The notes under the pieces are model-generated. The model made no database searches. It saw only the letters and a list, made by a program, of their open reading frames with translations, and had not been told where the DNA came from. A DNA stretch of 64,000 nt from Nomia melanderi (lineage: Eukaryota; Arthropoda; Insecta; Hymenoptera; Halictidae), in NCBI RefSeq assembly GCF_051020985.1, contig NC_135006.1, positions 16,385,501 to 16,449,500 of the forward strand. The letters run 5' to 3'. The translations under genes and the position numbers were made by a program. This document shows, piece after piece, positions 35,288 through 45,650 of this stretch (its first letter is position 1; each line of letters starts with the position of its first letter).

Positions 35288-36513
35288 AAGTGTTTAAAAT
35301 CGAGTGGATCGACAGATCTTCCATCCACCGAAAGAGACGCTCGGTGAAAATGAATCTTCGACTGGAACTCGCAGCCGGCACTCTAATTGTCGTATTCCCG
35401 TGATCGTTGTCCGGTACGTTTTCCGGTTCATAATGCAAATAGAGCTGTTCTTAATAGCGCGCCCCTCCCTTTGCGCATTTTATGCTCGATTTTCGAATTA
35501 ATTGACTGCGAATGGCGTCGAAACGCGGCCGTCGCAAATCAGAGGTAATTCGCGATAAAGCGTCGTTACATATCGTTACTATTCCGGCCATATAACTGGA
35601 ATAATTAGCGGACTATAGGGGAACGCGACGGCAATAAATTGCAAATTCGGTCGGCACGGCGCAGCGCGGCGCGGCGCGACGGGAAACGACGGGAGTCGAC
35701 GCTGCGCGGTGTTTTATCTCCGCGAGCGAAGCCGGGATCGCGCGAGGGAAAAACCGGAAAGCTCCGGGGCGAAACAAAAGGGCGAGTCGCCCCCGCGCGG
35801 TAACTGGTATCGACTCCATTCATGTCGAGAATCGAATCTACTCGGTTAATTTTTCGATTTCGAACGATTTCCGGCCCCCGTTACGGCCGATTTCTGCGCG
35901 ACTCGTGCGCGCCCTTTCAGCGGGCACGAAATTCCTGTTACGTGTGGACGGCGAGCGGGGACCAGAGGTAAACGAGTCCGGAATACGGCTATTAATCGTA
36001 AAACTGCTTTCCTGAACCGGTCTCCTTTCTTCCCACGGATACGTACCGGCTGCGAGGAAACGCCTGGTACAATTTCATTCCAATCACGGGATCGGAGCTC
36101 TCCCCCACTCTCCACGGCTTTCTCTTACCTCCGGTTTTCGGGGCGTCCGCTCTCCGTTCCACGTCGCCTAACGCCGTCGACGTTTTTCCGGGGTTCCGTT
36201 CGTCTTTCGTAAATTAGATATGTGCGCGGGAGAGCGCTTGTTCAATCAATTCGGCCCACGTAACACAAGGAAAGCGTATTCGATATTCGTTTCATCGATT
36301 GAAGTCCCGCATCAATGGCCACTGCATTCGCCGGGTCTATTGGAACGGCGCGGCAACAAGATTGCCAGTCGAGAAATATTTGCGCGATTTTTTTCTCCCG
36401 TTGCCGCGAGCGAACGTAAATAACCGTCCGGTGAAAGATAGCTGCGCACGCGGACGGAAATGCCCGAGGACGAAGGAGGACTCGATGAGACGGACGCGGA
36501 ACCGTGCGGGTTG

Positions 36514-36539
36514 CTTCTTCGTCTTCTTCTTCTTCTTCT
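36514..36539. repeat. (CTT)n microsatellite
   Basis: CTT repeats interrupted once by CGT. Confidence 0.9.
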
Positions 36540-36900
36540 GTGCTTATCGTTGAAACGGGACCGGGCGGATCGAAATTGGTATGCAAAGAGATAATCTGGG
36601 AGCAGGCCGATGGCACGTAATAATAATAATAACGGTAATGATTTGAATAAAGAATGCCGGAGCAAAAGGCAGGAGGTTGAGCCGCGGCGGAGCTGTTTTA
36701 AAAGCTAACCCAATTGCGACGTTTGCTCTCCGATTTCCATTTTCATCGCGTCCCCGGGACGTCGTCCGTCGACGGGGAAAGCTTAAGAGATTCTAGATTC
36801 GGAATCCGGTTTGCCGGTCGCGGCGTTACTTAACGCGCCGCTCTGCCCGCGCAACGACGACGCGGCATCGCATCGACGCAACGCCGATAGGTCGGCGGAC

Positions 36901-36968
36901 AGGGACAGAGACGGAGAGAGACAGAAAAAGAGAGAGAGAGAGAGCGAGAGAGACAGAGAGAGGGAGAG
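36901..36968. repeat. (GA)n-rich tract
   Basis: An imperfect GA tract with interruptions, perfect at 36929-36944. Confidence 0.9.
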
Positions 36969-38706
36969 TGTCGACAGACGTCTGGTGGCGTCAAAGCCAA
37001 CGACGCGAAACACGCAGGCCTTTGCTGCGATTAGATAAGCGATTGCGTCGAAATTGCCGCGCGAAACGCGACAACGGCAACGACAAGGATAATGAAGGTA
37101 ACCGCAACACCGAAATTACACTGGGGATGATAATCGAGTCAGCCCCGCGCCGTTGTTCGCTCGCAACCTTCGTCGAGATTTCCCCGCCAGCGATCATCCC
37201 CTTTTCACGCGTCAGGCGGACGCCAGAAATTTGTTTAGTAGTTTTTAATAGCGCGCCGTTGGTGCAGCGTTGTTAATTCCGCGTGTACACGCGAACTTAA
37301 CAGCGCCGTTCGCTTTTAACGCGCCGTCAACCGATGGCAGGGCGATCTCGCGTCTCTCCCTTGGCAACGCGTTGCTCCCTTCGTTCCGTCGCTTTTTTTT
37401 TATGTACAGCCTCCTTTATTCGCGAATTACAGGGAACAAGGAGTTTAAAGTGTCCTCCATGCTTTTACGAGACATTCGACTCGCGAGAAATTCGTCGCTC
37501 GCGTTTTCGCGCTGCTAATCATCGGTTAATTATTCCACGATCGAAAGGATCCGGAAGGACCACTCGATCGAGAAGGAGAGCCAGTAAATCGTTCGCACTT
37601 TTGCGCCGGACAATACGTCTCGCACGGTTCGCGGCGAACTTTCCAGGAACGTCCGGGCATATTTTTTCGTGGAGCGTCGCGAGCCCAGGGGGTGGCTGGC
37701 CCTTTAAATCATTCGGTGTCGCCTCGGGCTCGGCGGGATATCTGCTCGATTCGACTCGAGGCGCCGAACGAAAGAGGAGCGGCGGAGCAAGCGGAAGGAG
37801 AGGAGCCGCGCGCGCGCCGGCAGAAACGCCGCCTCGGAAAGGGTTGCCAGCTCGGAGGAGGGCTCCGAGGAAGCGAGGACCTCGGCCTGCGGGACACGCA
37901 ACCCTCTTTGAGTTACGATCGCGCAAACTCGGCCTCTATTAAAGTCATAAATTTCCGATTCAATAAAACCCCGGAGCGTCTTGAAGCCTCGGACGCGCGG
38001 CCCGCGTTTTTCCAGCTGCCGCACGGATTCCGGACGTTGATCCGACGAGCGCGAGCGTCGACGGTAGGCGCGGTCGTCGCGCACACATGCTCGCGACAAA
38101 ATGTCCGGCTACTTGACAAATTGCTGCAGCCCGGAATTCGGCACTAATCCATTCGTCGTTACATCTCCGGCCGAGCGATCCCTCGGAGATCGATATCGCT
38201 GCTGGCGGCTCGCCTTTCGCGGAGACCGGCCGGCGAACGAAGAATTCGCGACGCGAGGTTAACCTCTTGATACTGTAATTTCTACCAGGAGCTTCACCGA
38301 ATACTCTGTATGCATTCGATCGTTCGCGCCTCGAAAGCTTCTTACTGGGAATATTTAACGCTTACCGATCAGGCGGAGGAGACGCGATTCGAAACTAAAC
38401 ACTTTAAAATGAACGCTCCCGTTCGATCGTACGCGAACCGTACGGTGGTTCGTCGATCTTTTCGACTCGCGATACAATTGTGTTGGTCGGGAGATTTTTT
38501 CCATCAGCGTTTGATTAGTTTCCAGAAACGATTCGCGCGCTGTAAACCACGGCCGGAGCAAAAACCGACCAGCTTCCGGGTCCCGTTCGAATGGCGTCCG
38601 GAGCAAACGATCAAAGTGGTATCGCGTCGTTTGCGGCAGCCACCGGGCAAAGTTAGAGCGTTCGCCGCAGCGGTACGCGTAGACGTATTATCGCGTCCGG
38701 CAGCAA

Positions 38707-38727
38707 CTGCTGCTGCTGCTGCTGCTG
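38707..38727. repeat. (CTG)7 microsatellite
   Basis: Seven perfect CTG units. Confidence 0.95.
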
Positions 38728-39120
38728 TTCTCCTTTACAGATTACGCGCGGGCAACTTCGATGGTTAGCGCCGCCATAAATTCGAGAACGCAGCCGTGAG
38801 AGCCCGTTCATCGATGTACGAGTATCCAACGGCGCTGTTACGGCTCGCGAACATTATGCTTTCCGCAACACGCGCGCCAACTTCGCGAATGATGCACTGC
38901 CCAAGTTTCGCAACTCTTCGTACCAATGAATCTTAATTCGGCCGGAATGCTCCGCGCGGCTCCGGCCCCGCGCGGAACGACCCGCGCCCCGTGGATGACG
39001 GCTAACGGGGGAATTGACGGCGATATCTCAGACTTTCGAGTTATCAACCCATAAAAGATTAAGCCTCGAGGATTCATGCTGATCCCGAGAGTTAAACGAT
39101 GTTAGATGATCTCTTAGAAA

Positions 39121-39491
39121 TACAGCGGCACTCCGACAAGTCGAATCGCGGGGTAAGACGCGAGATCTACGAGTTATAGAGGTTTCGGCTTATCGGAGCC
39201 TCGCGTGAAAGAGATTTCACTCGTTCAACGCGCAGCTCTATCCCCTTTGCCTCCCATATCCAGGCAACGCGTGAACTTCGTTCGAACCTAATAATAGAAA
39301 CGCATTTTCTAATATCGTATGATTCATGGAATATTCGAACACGAGAACTCGAGTTAGGAAAGTTTTCTAAGACGATCGAGCGAACCTGGTAACGCCGCTT
39401 TTACGTTTCGAGTTGTATAATCTTTTAAGCTTCGCTTAGTCGCGGAAGTTCCTCTGACGCGGAGGTTCGAATTATCGAAAGTTCGGCTGTA
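39121..39491. mobile_element. pogo/Tigger-like MITE
   Basis: TA lies at both edges, followed inward by CAG. The left terminus is CAGCGGCACTCCGACAAG and the inverted right terminus is CAGCCGAACTTTCGATAATT; they align with a one-base gap and both continue to TCGAA. CAG termini with CTCGATAATTCGAA-type motifs and a TA target site are known for pogo/Tigger-group Tc1-mariner elements. Motifs such as GTTATAGAGGTT near the left end fit the same pattern. It is 371 bp with no transposase frame. Confidence 0.65.
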
Positions 39492-40060
39492 TTTACGACG
39501 AGAAGAATTCTATACTTTCGATATTAGGCGAGCGCGGTGGACTCGAGAAGCGCCCCCGAGCCAGCTTTCCCGGGATTAAACTTGCGCGCCGGTTGCGCGA
39601 AAACGAGCGAGCACCGCTCCACGGAGTTGGTTAGATCCGCGGAACGTTTTAGAGGATTAATCTAAACACATCCGCCGGTGGTTCGGAATACACGGAAAGC
39701 CACGTGTCCTGTTCGCGGAACAGAATCGAGTGACCGGCGTGGCCCGGTTCATTAACCCGGATCCCGTTGATCGAGCTATGCACGCCGCATAAATTTCCCC
39801 GCAACATTGCCGTCGATTCGCGGCCTGAGAGTTTTCGGTGAACGAGACGGTGTTCTGTAATGAAACGAATCGATGGGCTTCGATTCGATGAAACCGGTGA
39901 AAAACGCGAGTTCACGGACGCGAAACGCGATGAGAGGAGAAAAGGCTAATTTACCATAGTCGTCTCTACGTGTACAATTGACCCTTTGCGCTATAATTTT
40001 CACTCTTCCTCGTTCATTACCGATCGATGCGGATACTGTTTTTCTGCTTCGAATATCAAA
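39492..40060. other. Stretch between two elements
   Basis: TTGACCCTTTGCGC at about 39978 resembles a pB-5 terminus, but no partner end was found. Otherwise nothing recognised. Confidence 0.4.
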
Positions 40061-40662
40061 TTAACCCCTTGCCTTATAATTACGTGTCCGACGCAGCGAA
40101 GATTTTAAAGAGAATTTAATGACCATAAATATGTAGTATCGTAGTTTTGAGACAGTGGGGCAGCGAGTGTTCCAAGGGCCATAAAAGAGAAAGGGACTCG
40201 TGGAGACCAGGCCCAAGGGTTGCTGCGTTTTTCCGAAGGATGCGTAAGGACGGCGAGTGCGTGGTGGCGAGAGTGTGGCGCGCTTGAGAATTCGTTGGAA
40301 ATGCGAGTTAGAAGAATGCTTGTGGGGAGAGAATGGTTTTTAATGGCGAGAGTTTTTAGAGAGTTGCGTCGACCTGAGAAGAGAAAAGACCTGTACTATT
40401 ATTATTCTTTGTATTTTATTCAATTATCTGTTCCAGTGTTTTTTTAAATAAAACATATTTAAAATGTCATTAACACCACAAATATTGCTGAATTTTTGCG
40501 AACAGAATTTGAATATTACTCTTCCGATATGAAATATTATAGTTTAGAGCAAACGTGGGCTTAGAATATGCTCAGAATTTCTGTCTACTTTCAATAAGTT
40601 ATTAATAAGAAAGTAGGTGTATCGATCATCGTCGAGGAAGACATCGTAGGGCAAGGAGTTAA
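40061..40662 (+). mobile_element. pB-4 copy 2: TTAA MITE split by LTR-A
   Basis: The left end TTAACCCCTTGCCTTAT and the inverted right end TTAACTCCTTGCCCTAC match pB-4 copy 1, with TTAA intact on both sides. Interior blocks shared with copy 1 include GAAGATTTT on the left and GTATCGATCA on the right. The 602-bp span contains LTR-A at 40132-40480; removing it leaves about 253 bp, against 248 bp for copy 1. Confidence 0.8.
40132..40480 (+). mobile_element. LTR-A copy 2 (complete solo LTR-like repeat)
   Basis: It begins TGTAGTATCGTAG, ends TTAACACCACA and is 349 bp, with AATAAA at 40447-40452. The flanks AATA and AATA form a perfect 4-bp target duplication inside pB-4. TG...CA ends, a polyadenylation signal near the 3' end and the lack of coding sequence fit a solo LTR. 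The outer bases are also short inverted repeats (TGTRGTAT against ATACCACA in copy 1), a little longer than usual. Confidence 0.75.
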
Positions 40663-43552
40663 CGGTTAAACAGTTTCGGAACAGAGAATACAAACTGAAG
40701 TAAGTTGAAAGGTGAAAAAGCCTCGTGCAACTTCAGCCATTTTCAAACAACGGTCCGCTTGCTCCTACTATCGATTTCTCCGGCGTAGAATCTCTACAGG
40801 TGCCTTTCTAAATTCGATGGTTAACAATGCCGCGATAAATCGCCGTCGGTGGGTCCCTGTAATTTCCGGCTGGATTCCTGAATTTCGTAGCCGTCACTCG
40901 CAACGCCGTTCCTCCGGGCCTGGAACGTTAAAGCGACACTCCGAGGCTTTCCTGATAGCGGCGAGCGTGCTTCGTTGCGTCGAGGGCGCTTAATGGTTTC
41001 ATTATTGTTTACGGGGAACGGCGGCGCGGTTCGCGTAAAACAATGCGAACAAAGGTACAGCGGAAAGGGCTCGATAATACCGGAACGAGCGGGGGACGAG
41101 CATTGGGAAAGCTTCTAAATACGTGTAACAGAATTTTATGGCGGCGCACTGTAATCAGATTGGAGAACCGTTGCCGGTAGCTTTCCGAGTAAACTGTTAA
41201 GTGACCGAACGAATATGGGAACGTTCGGAAGTTTATCGAGACACGCCGACGAGGATCTTTAAGTGCTGCGTTAAAGCGACGCACTTTTCCGGCTGGTCTG
41301 TACCGATACGCCTTCCTTTTTATGTTTTTTTCGTTCCCTAAATGCGCGGGCTATTTCCTAAATCGCGGCGTAATCGAGAGGGAAGCGAGTGTGCGGGTAA
41401 ACAGAAGTCAAACACACGGATCCAAATTCCCTCGTATTTGGACTGTTTGTTTGTCGAAGCGAGTAGCTTTACAAAATGGAAAGTAGAACAATTCCATGAA
41501 TTTCATACGTACGAGGAACCGATCAAACGTTGCGCCATTAAAATTGGAAAATATTTTAAAAATTCAATCACTCGGTTTCACCGAATCGATTCGTTCCCGA
41601 GAAGTGGAAGCAGCAAGTTACGACCGGACATCAACCGATTCTTTCGAATACTCCAGAGCCGGATTCGAAAATACGAAAATAGTTGGAGTAACGAATCTAT
41701 TGCTCTTAAAGACTTCAACGGTGCACGCTGCGAATGAACAATTGGTAAATTGTAAACAAACCACACTCGTCCGTATTAGTAAACGGCGGCTCGAGTACAC
41801 GCCGGGTCGTAACAATACGTTATCTCGAATTTCCAACGCTCGCGGCGCGTTACAGCGCGATTTCGAAAACACCGTGTACACTCAGGCTGCCGCGGCGCAC
41901 AGAAACCGAGGAATTGGTCGCGCCAGTGCAGTAAATATCCGCGATTAAATCTGGATCCGTGGTCCGCTCGCAGTAAAGAAGTCGGGGGAAATTTGCGCGC
42001 CGCGTTCCGCGGTGAAAAGCCGCAAAAGAATCCCGTGACCCTCGGTTTCCGTTACGCCCGCTTTGACGTTCGAGCGGTGTTTAGCGAACGCGAAAACTGT
42101 CGCGACGCAAAGCCGCGGAGGGTCTGGCGCGCAAAGCGAGCCGGACAAAAGGGAAAATCGTTTCGCCCCGATGAAATGACCGCCGGATCTTGCCCGGCCT
42201 TGTCTATCCCGTCTACCCGTTGGCCCGTCAATGCGAACCTTTGCCCGAACCGTTCTCGTCGCGCTTTTCCTCTCGCCGTTTTTTCGCGGCCCCTATTTAT
42301 CGTGCATTCTTCTTTCCCGGGCTCAAAGGAACGTCGTCGCTCCGCGGGGAACCGAAAGGCGAACGTCCGACGCGAGCCGAAATTGAAAAGTTCAAACGAC
42401 CGCCACGCCGCGTCGCGCCGCGCCGGCTGGCTCGCCGGCTGCCCGGATCGGCGACGACTTAAACGCGAACGCTACTCGGTTTTTATTTTCCGCTTGGGTT
42501 CAGAGCTCGCCTCGAATATCCGAGGGAAAAGTCCTCGGCGGAATATAACCGGCGCCGCGTAACCGGATACACAGGAATCACCGATGCTCTATGTCATTCC
42601 AACGAACTGACGAAATCTCGCGAATACCGCTCGCCCCCGCCGAGCTCCGGCGAACCGACCGAATCGACCGAAAGATTTCGGCGAAGGGATTCGGAGGAGC
42701 GCTCCGGGCTCTCGTAGACGACAGTTTATTTTTATTTGGTGGATAGTCGCGGGATTTCGAGAACGGAAGAGGACGGAACGAGGGTGAAGAAGTCGTTGGA
42801 TTTTCCGCGAAATTTGTCTTCCTCTTCGATCTGTCTCCCCCTCCTCCCCGCCCCTTTATTCTTTATTCTCCTCGAAGCTGTTGCGAACGGCGGATCCCGG
42901 ATAGCGTGTATTTTGAAAATGTTTCGAAACGGGGAGAACGTTCGCCGAGGAGGAAAAAAGGCCGCTCGCGCCGCGGACCGAGGGCCGGGGAAAATTTCCG
43001 CAGATAGGGGAACAAACGCGGCCCGGTTGAAACTGCAACTAATTAAATGCGGAAAGTGCGCGGCGTTAGTATATTCGACGTCTGGGTAGACTCGCGCTCG
43101 CCGCGCGCCACTCGCGCAGTTCATGCGCGTACTTGTGCCAGATTAGATGAAGTACTCGACTGGATTTTTTCCTCTCAGCTTTTGACGCAGCCTGCCTCTG
43201 AGTTCGAGCCACCGACCGTGTGCCGACGCAAACCGAGCCTGCAACGTGATTATTTCTAACGAACGACCACGCGAATTTAGCCGGCGGAGAGCCGTGCCGG
43301 GACTCGAAACATTTCTCGCGTTTTCTCGCCCGCCGGAAATTTCGTCCTTCGCGCGTTTACCGCCGCGAAACGGATTAAGAAAAACCGGCAAACTGTAGCA
43401 CGGCTGGGAACCGAGTCGGCGATGGTCGTCGGAACAAACGCGGAATATTCGTCGCGGTACGATTAATCTTTGTTCCAACGCGTTCCCGATCGCCCGGTTC
43501 TCCTAAGCGCGCGGCAACCTTCTCGAACATTCCCGTGAAGCGTGGAAGCTGC
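40663..43552. other. CpG-rich stretch; no supported gene
   Basis: I see no repeat family member here. Open frames of 130-190 codons (for example 41993-42562, plus) are Arg/Ala/Pro-rich with no recognisable domain. Confidence 0.5.
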
Positions 43553-43727
43553 TTAACGCTAGGTTTACGGGCATTTATTGTACACTTGATTCTGTTATTC
43601 CTAAAAGAATTGATGCTCGTTTATTTAGATTGTGGAAACTGGAGATTCGATGGTAGGCAATTGGGGTACATGTCAGTGTGATCGCATCGATCGAAATCGG
43701 CGTAAACATTTACAAAATAAGTGTTGA
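43553..43727. mobile_element. pB-9: TTAA MITE candidate with a degraded right end
   Basis: The left terminus TTAACGCTAGGTTTACGG is well formed. The right side near 43727, read inward, is TTCAACACTTATTTTG, a weak match, followed by a TTTACG that may echo the left end. AT-rich, about 175 bp. Confidence 0.4.
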
Positions 43728-43778
43728 ACGCTAACAGGGATTCTCTTTTGCTATTCCGAGTGTGTTTCACTTCGAAAG

Positions 43779-43968
43779 TTAACACGCTGAATTTTCCGTA
43801 CAGACCGAAAATGAATTCTCATTGAAAAACGAAGAACTTTTTCAAAATTTAGCGTAGAGTCAAAGATAGGTATTCTAATATCACGTATACTGCGCTTATT
43901 TAATTGTAATTGATTGTAAAAGTGAGGGTCGGAAAGTCTTAAAAAAACGGTCCGGCAGGGAGCTGCGC
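43779..43968 (+). mobile_element. pB-1 copy 2, lacking both subterminal repeats
   Basis: The interior aligns closely with copy 1, for example CTGAATTTTCCG, GAATTCTCATTGAAAAACGA and AAAGATAGGTATT. On the left, 32 bp present in copy 1 (3635-3666) are missing between two CACG motifs. On the right, about 22 bp holding the other subterminal repeat are also missing. The left TTAA is intact; the right terminus is degraded after GGTCCGGCA. Confidence 0.75.
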
Positions 43969-45628
43969 ATTCCTGGCAGATTATAAATTTAGAAAAGAAA
44001 ACCGCCCGGCGACGAGTAAATAAAGCGGTTCGTTTACAAAGAACCTTACGAGACAACAAGACAAAGCGCGGGAACGAGCCGGCGCGGAAAGAAGCGTTCC
44101 GAGGAGCCGAAAGAGTTCTCCGATAGCTAAATGCGCCCACTAAAAGCGATGCTACGAGGCAGCTGGCACATCTCTAAACCGTAAACTTGCGTTTTAATCC
44201 GGGCATCGGGCAACGCACGGACAGCGGCAAAGGAACGAACGATCGTTCAGAGTAACAAATCGCGAGGACTCCGTCCCGCGAATTCGAAAATAGAGCCGTA
44301 CACGGCTCGAGGTGGCCGCGGTTCCCGAGCCCCCTTGACAAGCTACCGGCTTACCATAATTCCGAAGCTTCCCTCCTTATCCGACGCTTTTAAAGCGACA
44401 GTCGCGGAAACTTTGAGGAGACGCAAAAGCGGCCGTAACGGTGCCGTATCGGCGGGGAAAAAAGCGAAGAGAAGAATCGGGGGTCTTCACCCGGTCCGCG
44501 TAATCCATTTCTCCTCCGGATCGTAAGAACGGAATGGCATCGTCCCCCGGAGGCTCGACAAAACTTTCTCTGTCGCGCGCGCGCGCGAGAGCGTTCCGTC
44601 ACGGGGTGGCTTTTGATAAATGGCGAATATAAGAGCGTTCGCGAAATTCCTCGGCTCCGGTGGAAAATTTAGCCCGTAATCCGGTCGCGATCGTTTGCGT
44701 CTTCATCGCTCCCCCTCGGCGTCTCCCGTTGCGCCGCAAAAAACCGGCCGGCGAGCCTCTCGCAGGCTCGCGAACGAGCGGAAAAACCGCGCGACTTCGG
44801 CGAACCGGAGCGAATAAGAGCAAACGCGTGTTCCAGCGAACGCGTTGCGCCCTCGGTGTTCTCCCGATGATCTGAAAGCGGCCGCGCGGGGGTGGAGGTT
44901 CTCAGAACGGAGGCTCGTACCCGGGCGTAATGTACACCGTGGAAAAAAAGGCCGGCATCCGCGAGCGGAAGAACGCTCGATTCGCTGCACACCGGATAAA
45001 TTTGCGTTCGGGAATTTATCGGCGACACGGCCGACCCTTTCATCGATTTCCCTTTTTCCGTGTATTGAGTTACTGGCAACCTCGTATATAAGCTTTTTAC
45101 TTTTATCGCGCAGGTGTTCGGTTCTCGAGGAGCATCGTTCGGGTTTTAACTCGTCGATTCGTTTACGCGATTCTACGAGATGCGTTGATGTTATTACCGA
45201 ATTTAGTCGACGATTCTTAGCGACGATAATTTCCTCCGATCGCTCGCGTAATACGCTACAGTGAGATAAATCCGAGTCGCATAGTCGCGCGGAGAATGGC
45301 AAGGGTTAATAACGCGATAAGGGCGGCAGTAATATTAATAATCTCCCCGAAGATTAGTCTGGAGTCCCGGTAAATGCGGCGACATCCGTCTTTCGATTTT
45401 TCCCATTGAAACGGGAGAGCCGTCTTCAGCGGAGACGGGAGACGCCCGGCGGAGCGGGTTCACTGCGAAATCTGTTCCTTAATGGAGAATGGAATGGAGC
45501 CGTTTGCGTAAATGTCGGAGATCGTTCGAAACGCGACAGCTCGTTACGAGGGCTCCCCTCGGCTTGCCGCCTTTTAAATTCCGCCCGAGGATTTCTCCGA
45601 GCAAAGGAATATTTTTTTTCTCGCGTAC

Positions 45629-45650
45629 AGAGAGAGAGAGAGAGAGAGAG
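45629..45650. repeat. (AG)11 microsatellite
   Basis: Eleven perfect AG units. Confidence 0.95.

Larger units (their letters stand above)
35288..39120. other. CpG-rich stretch with several microsatellites; no supported gene
   Basis: It holds a (GCGCG)n-like tract at 35659-35681, (CTT)n at 36514-36539, (GA)n at 36901-36968 and (CTG)7 at 38707-38727. The plus-strand frame 37334-37942 (202 codons) is Arg/Ala-rich, overlaps frames on the minus strand and has no recognisable domain. Confidence 0.5.

Noticed and set aside
39978..40000. TTGACCCTTTGCGC resembles a pB-5 terminus
   Set aside because: No partner terminus found at a plausible distance, even allowing for the nested pB-4/LTR-A unit downstream.
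45299..45312. AAGGGTTAA resembles a TTAA-element right end
   Set aside because: No inverted partner within 300 bp upstream.
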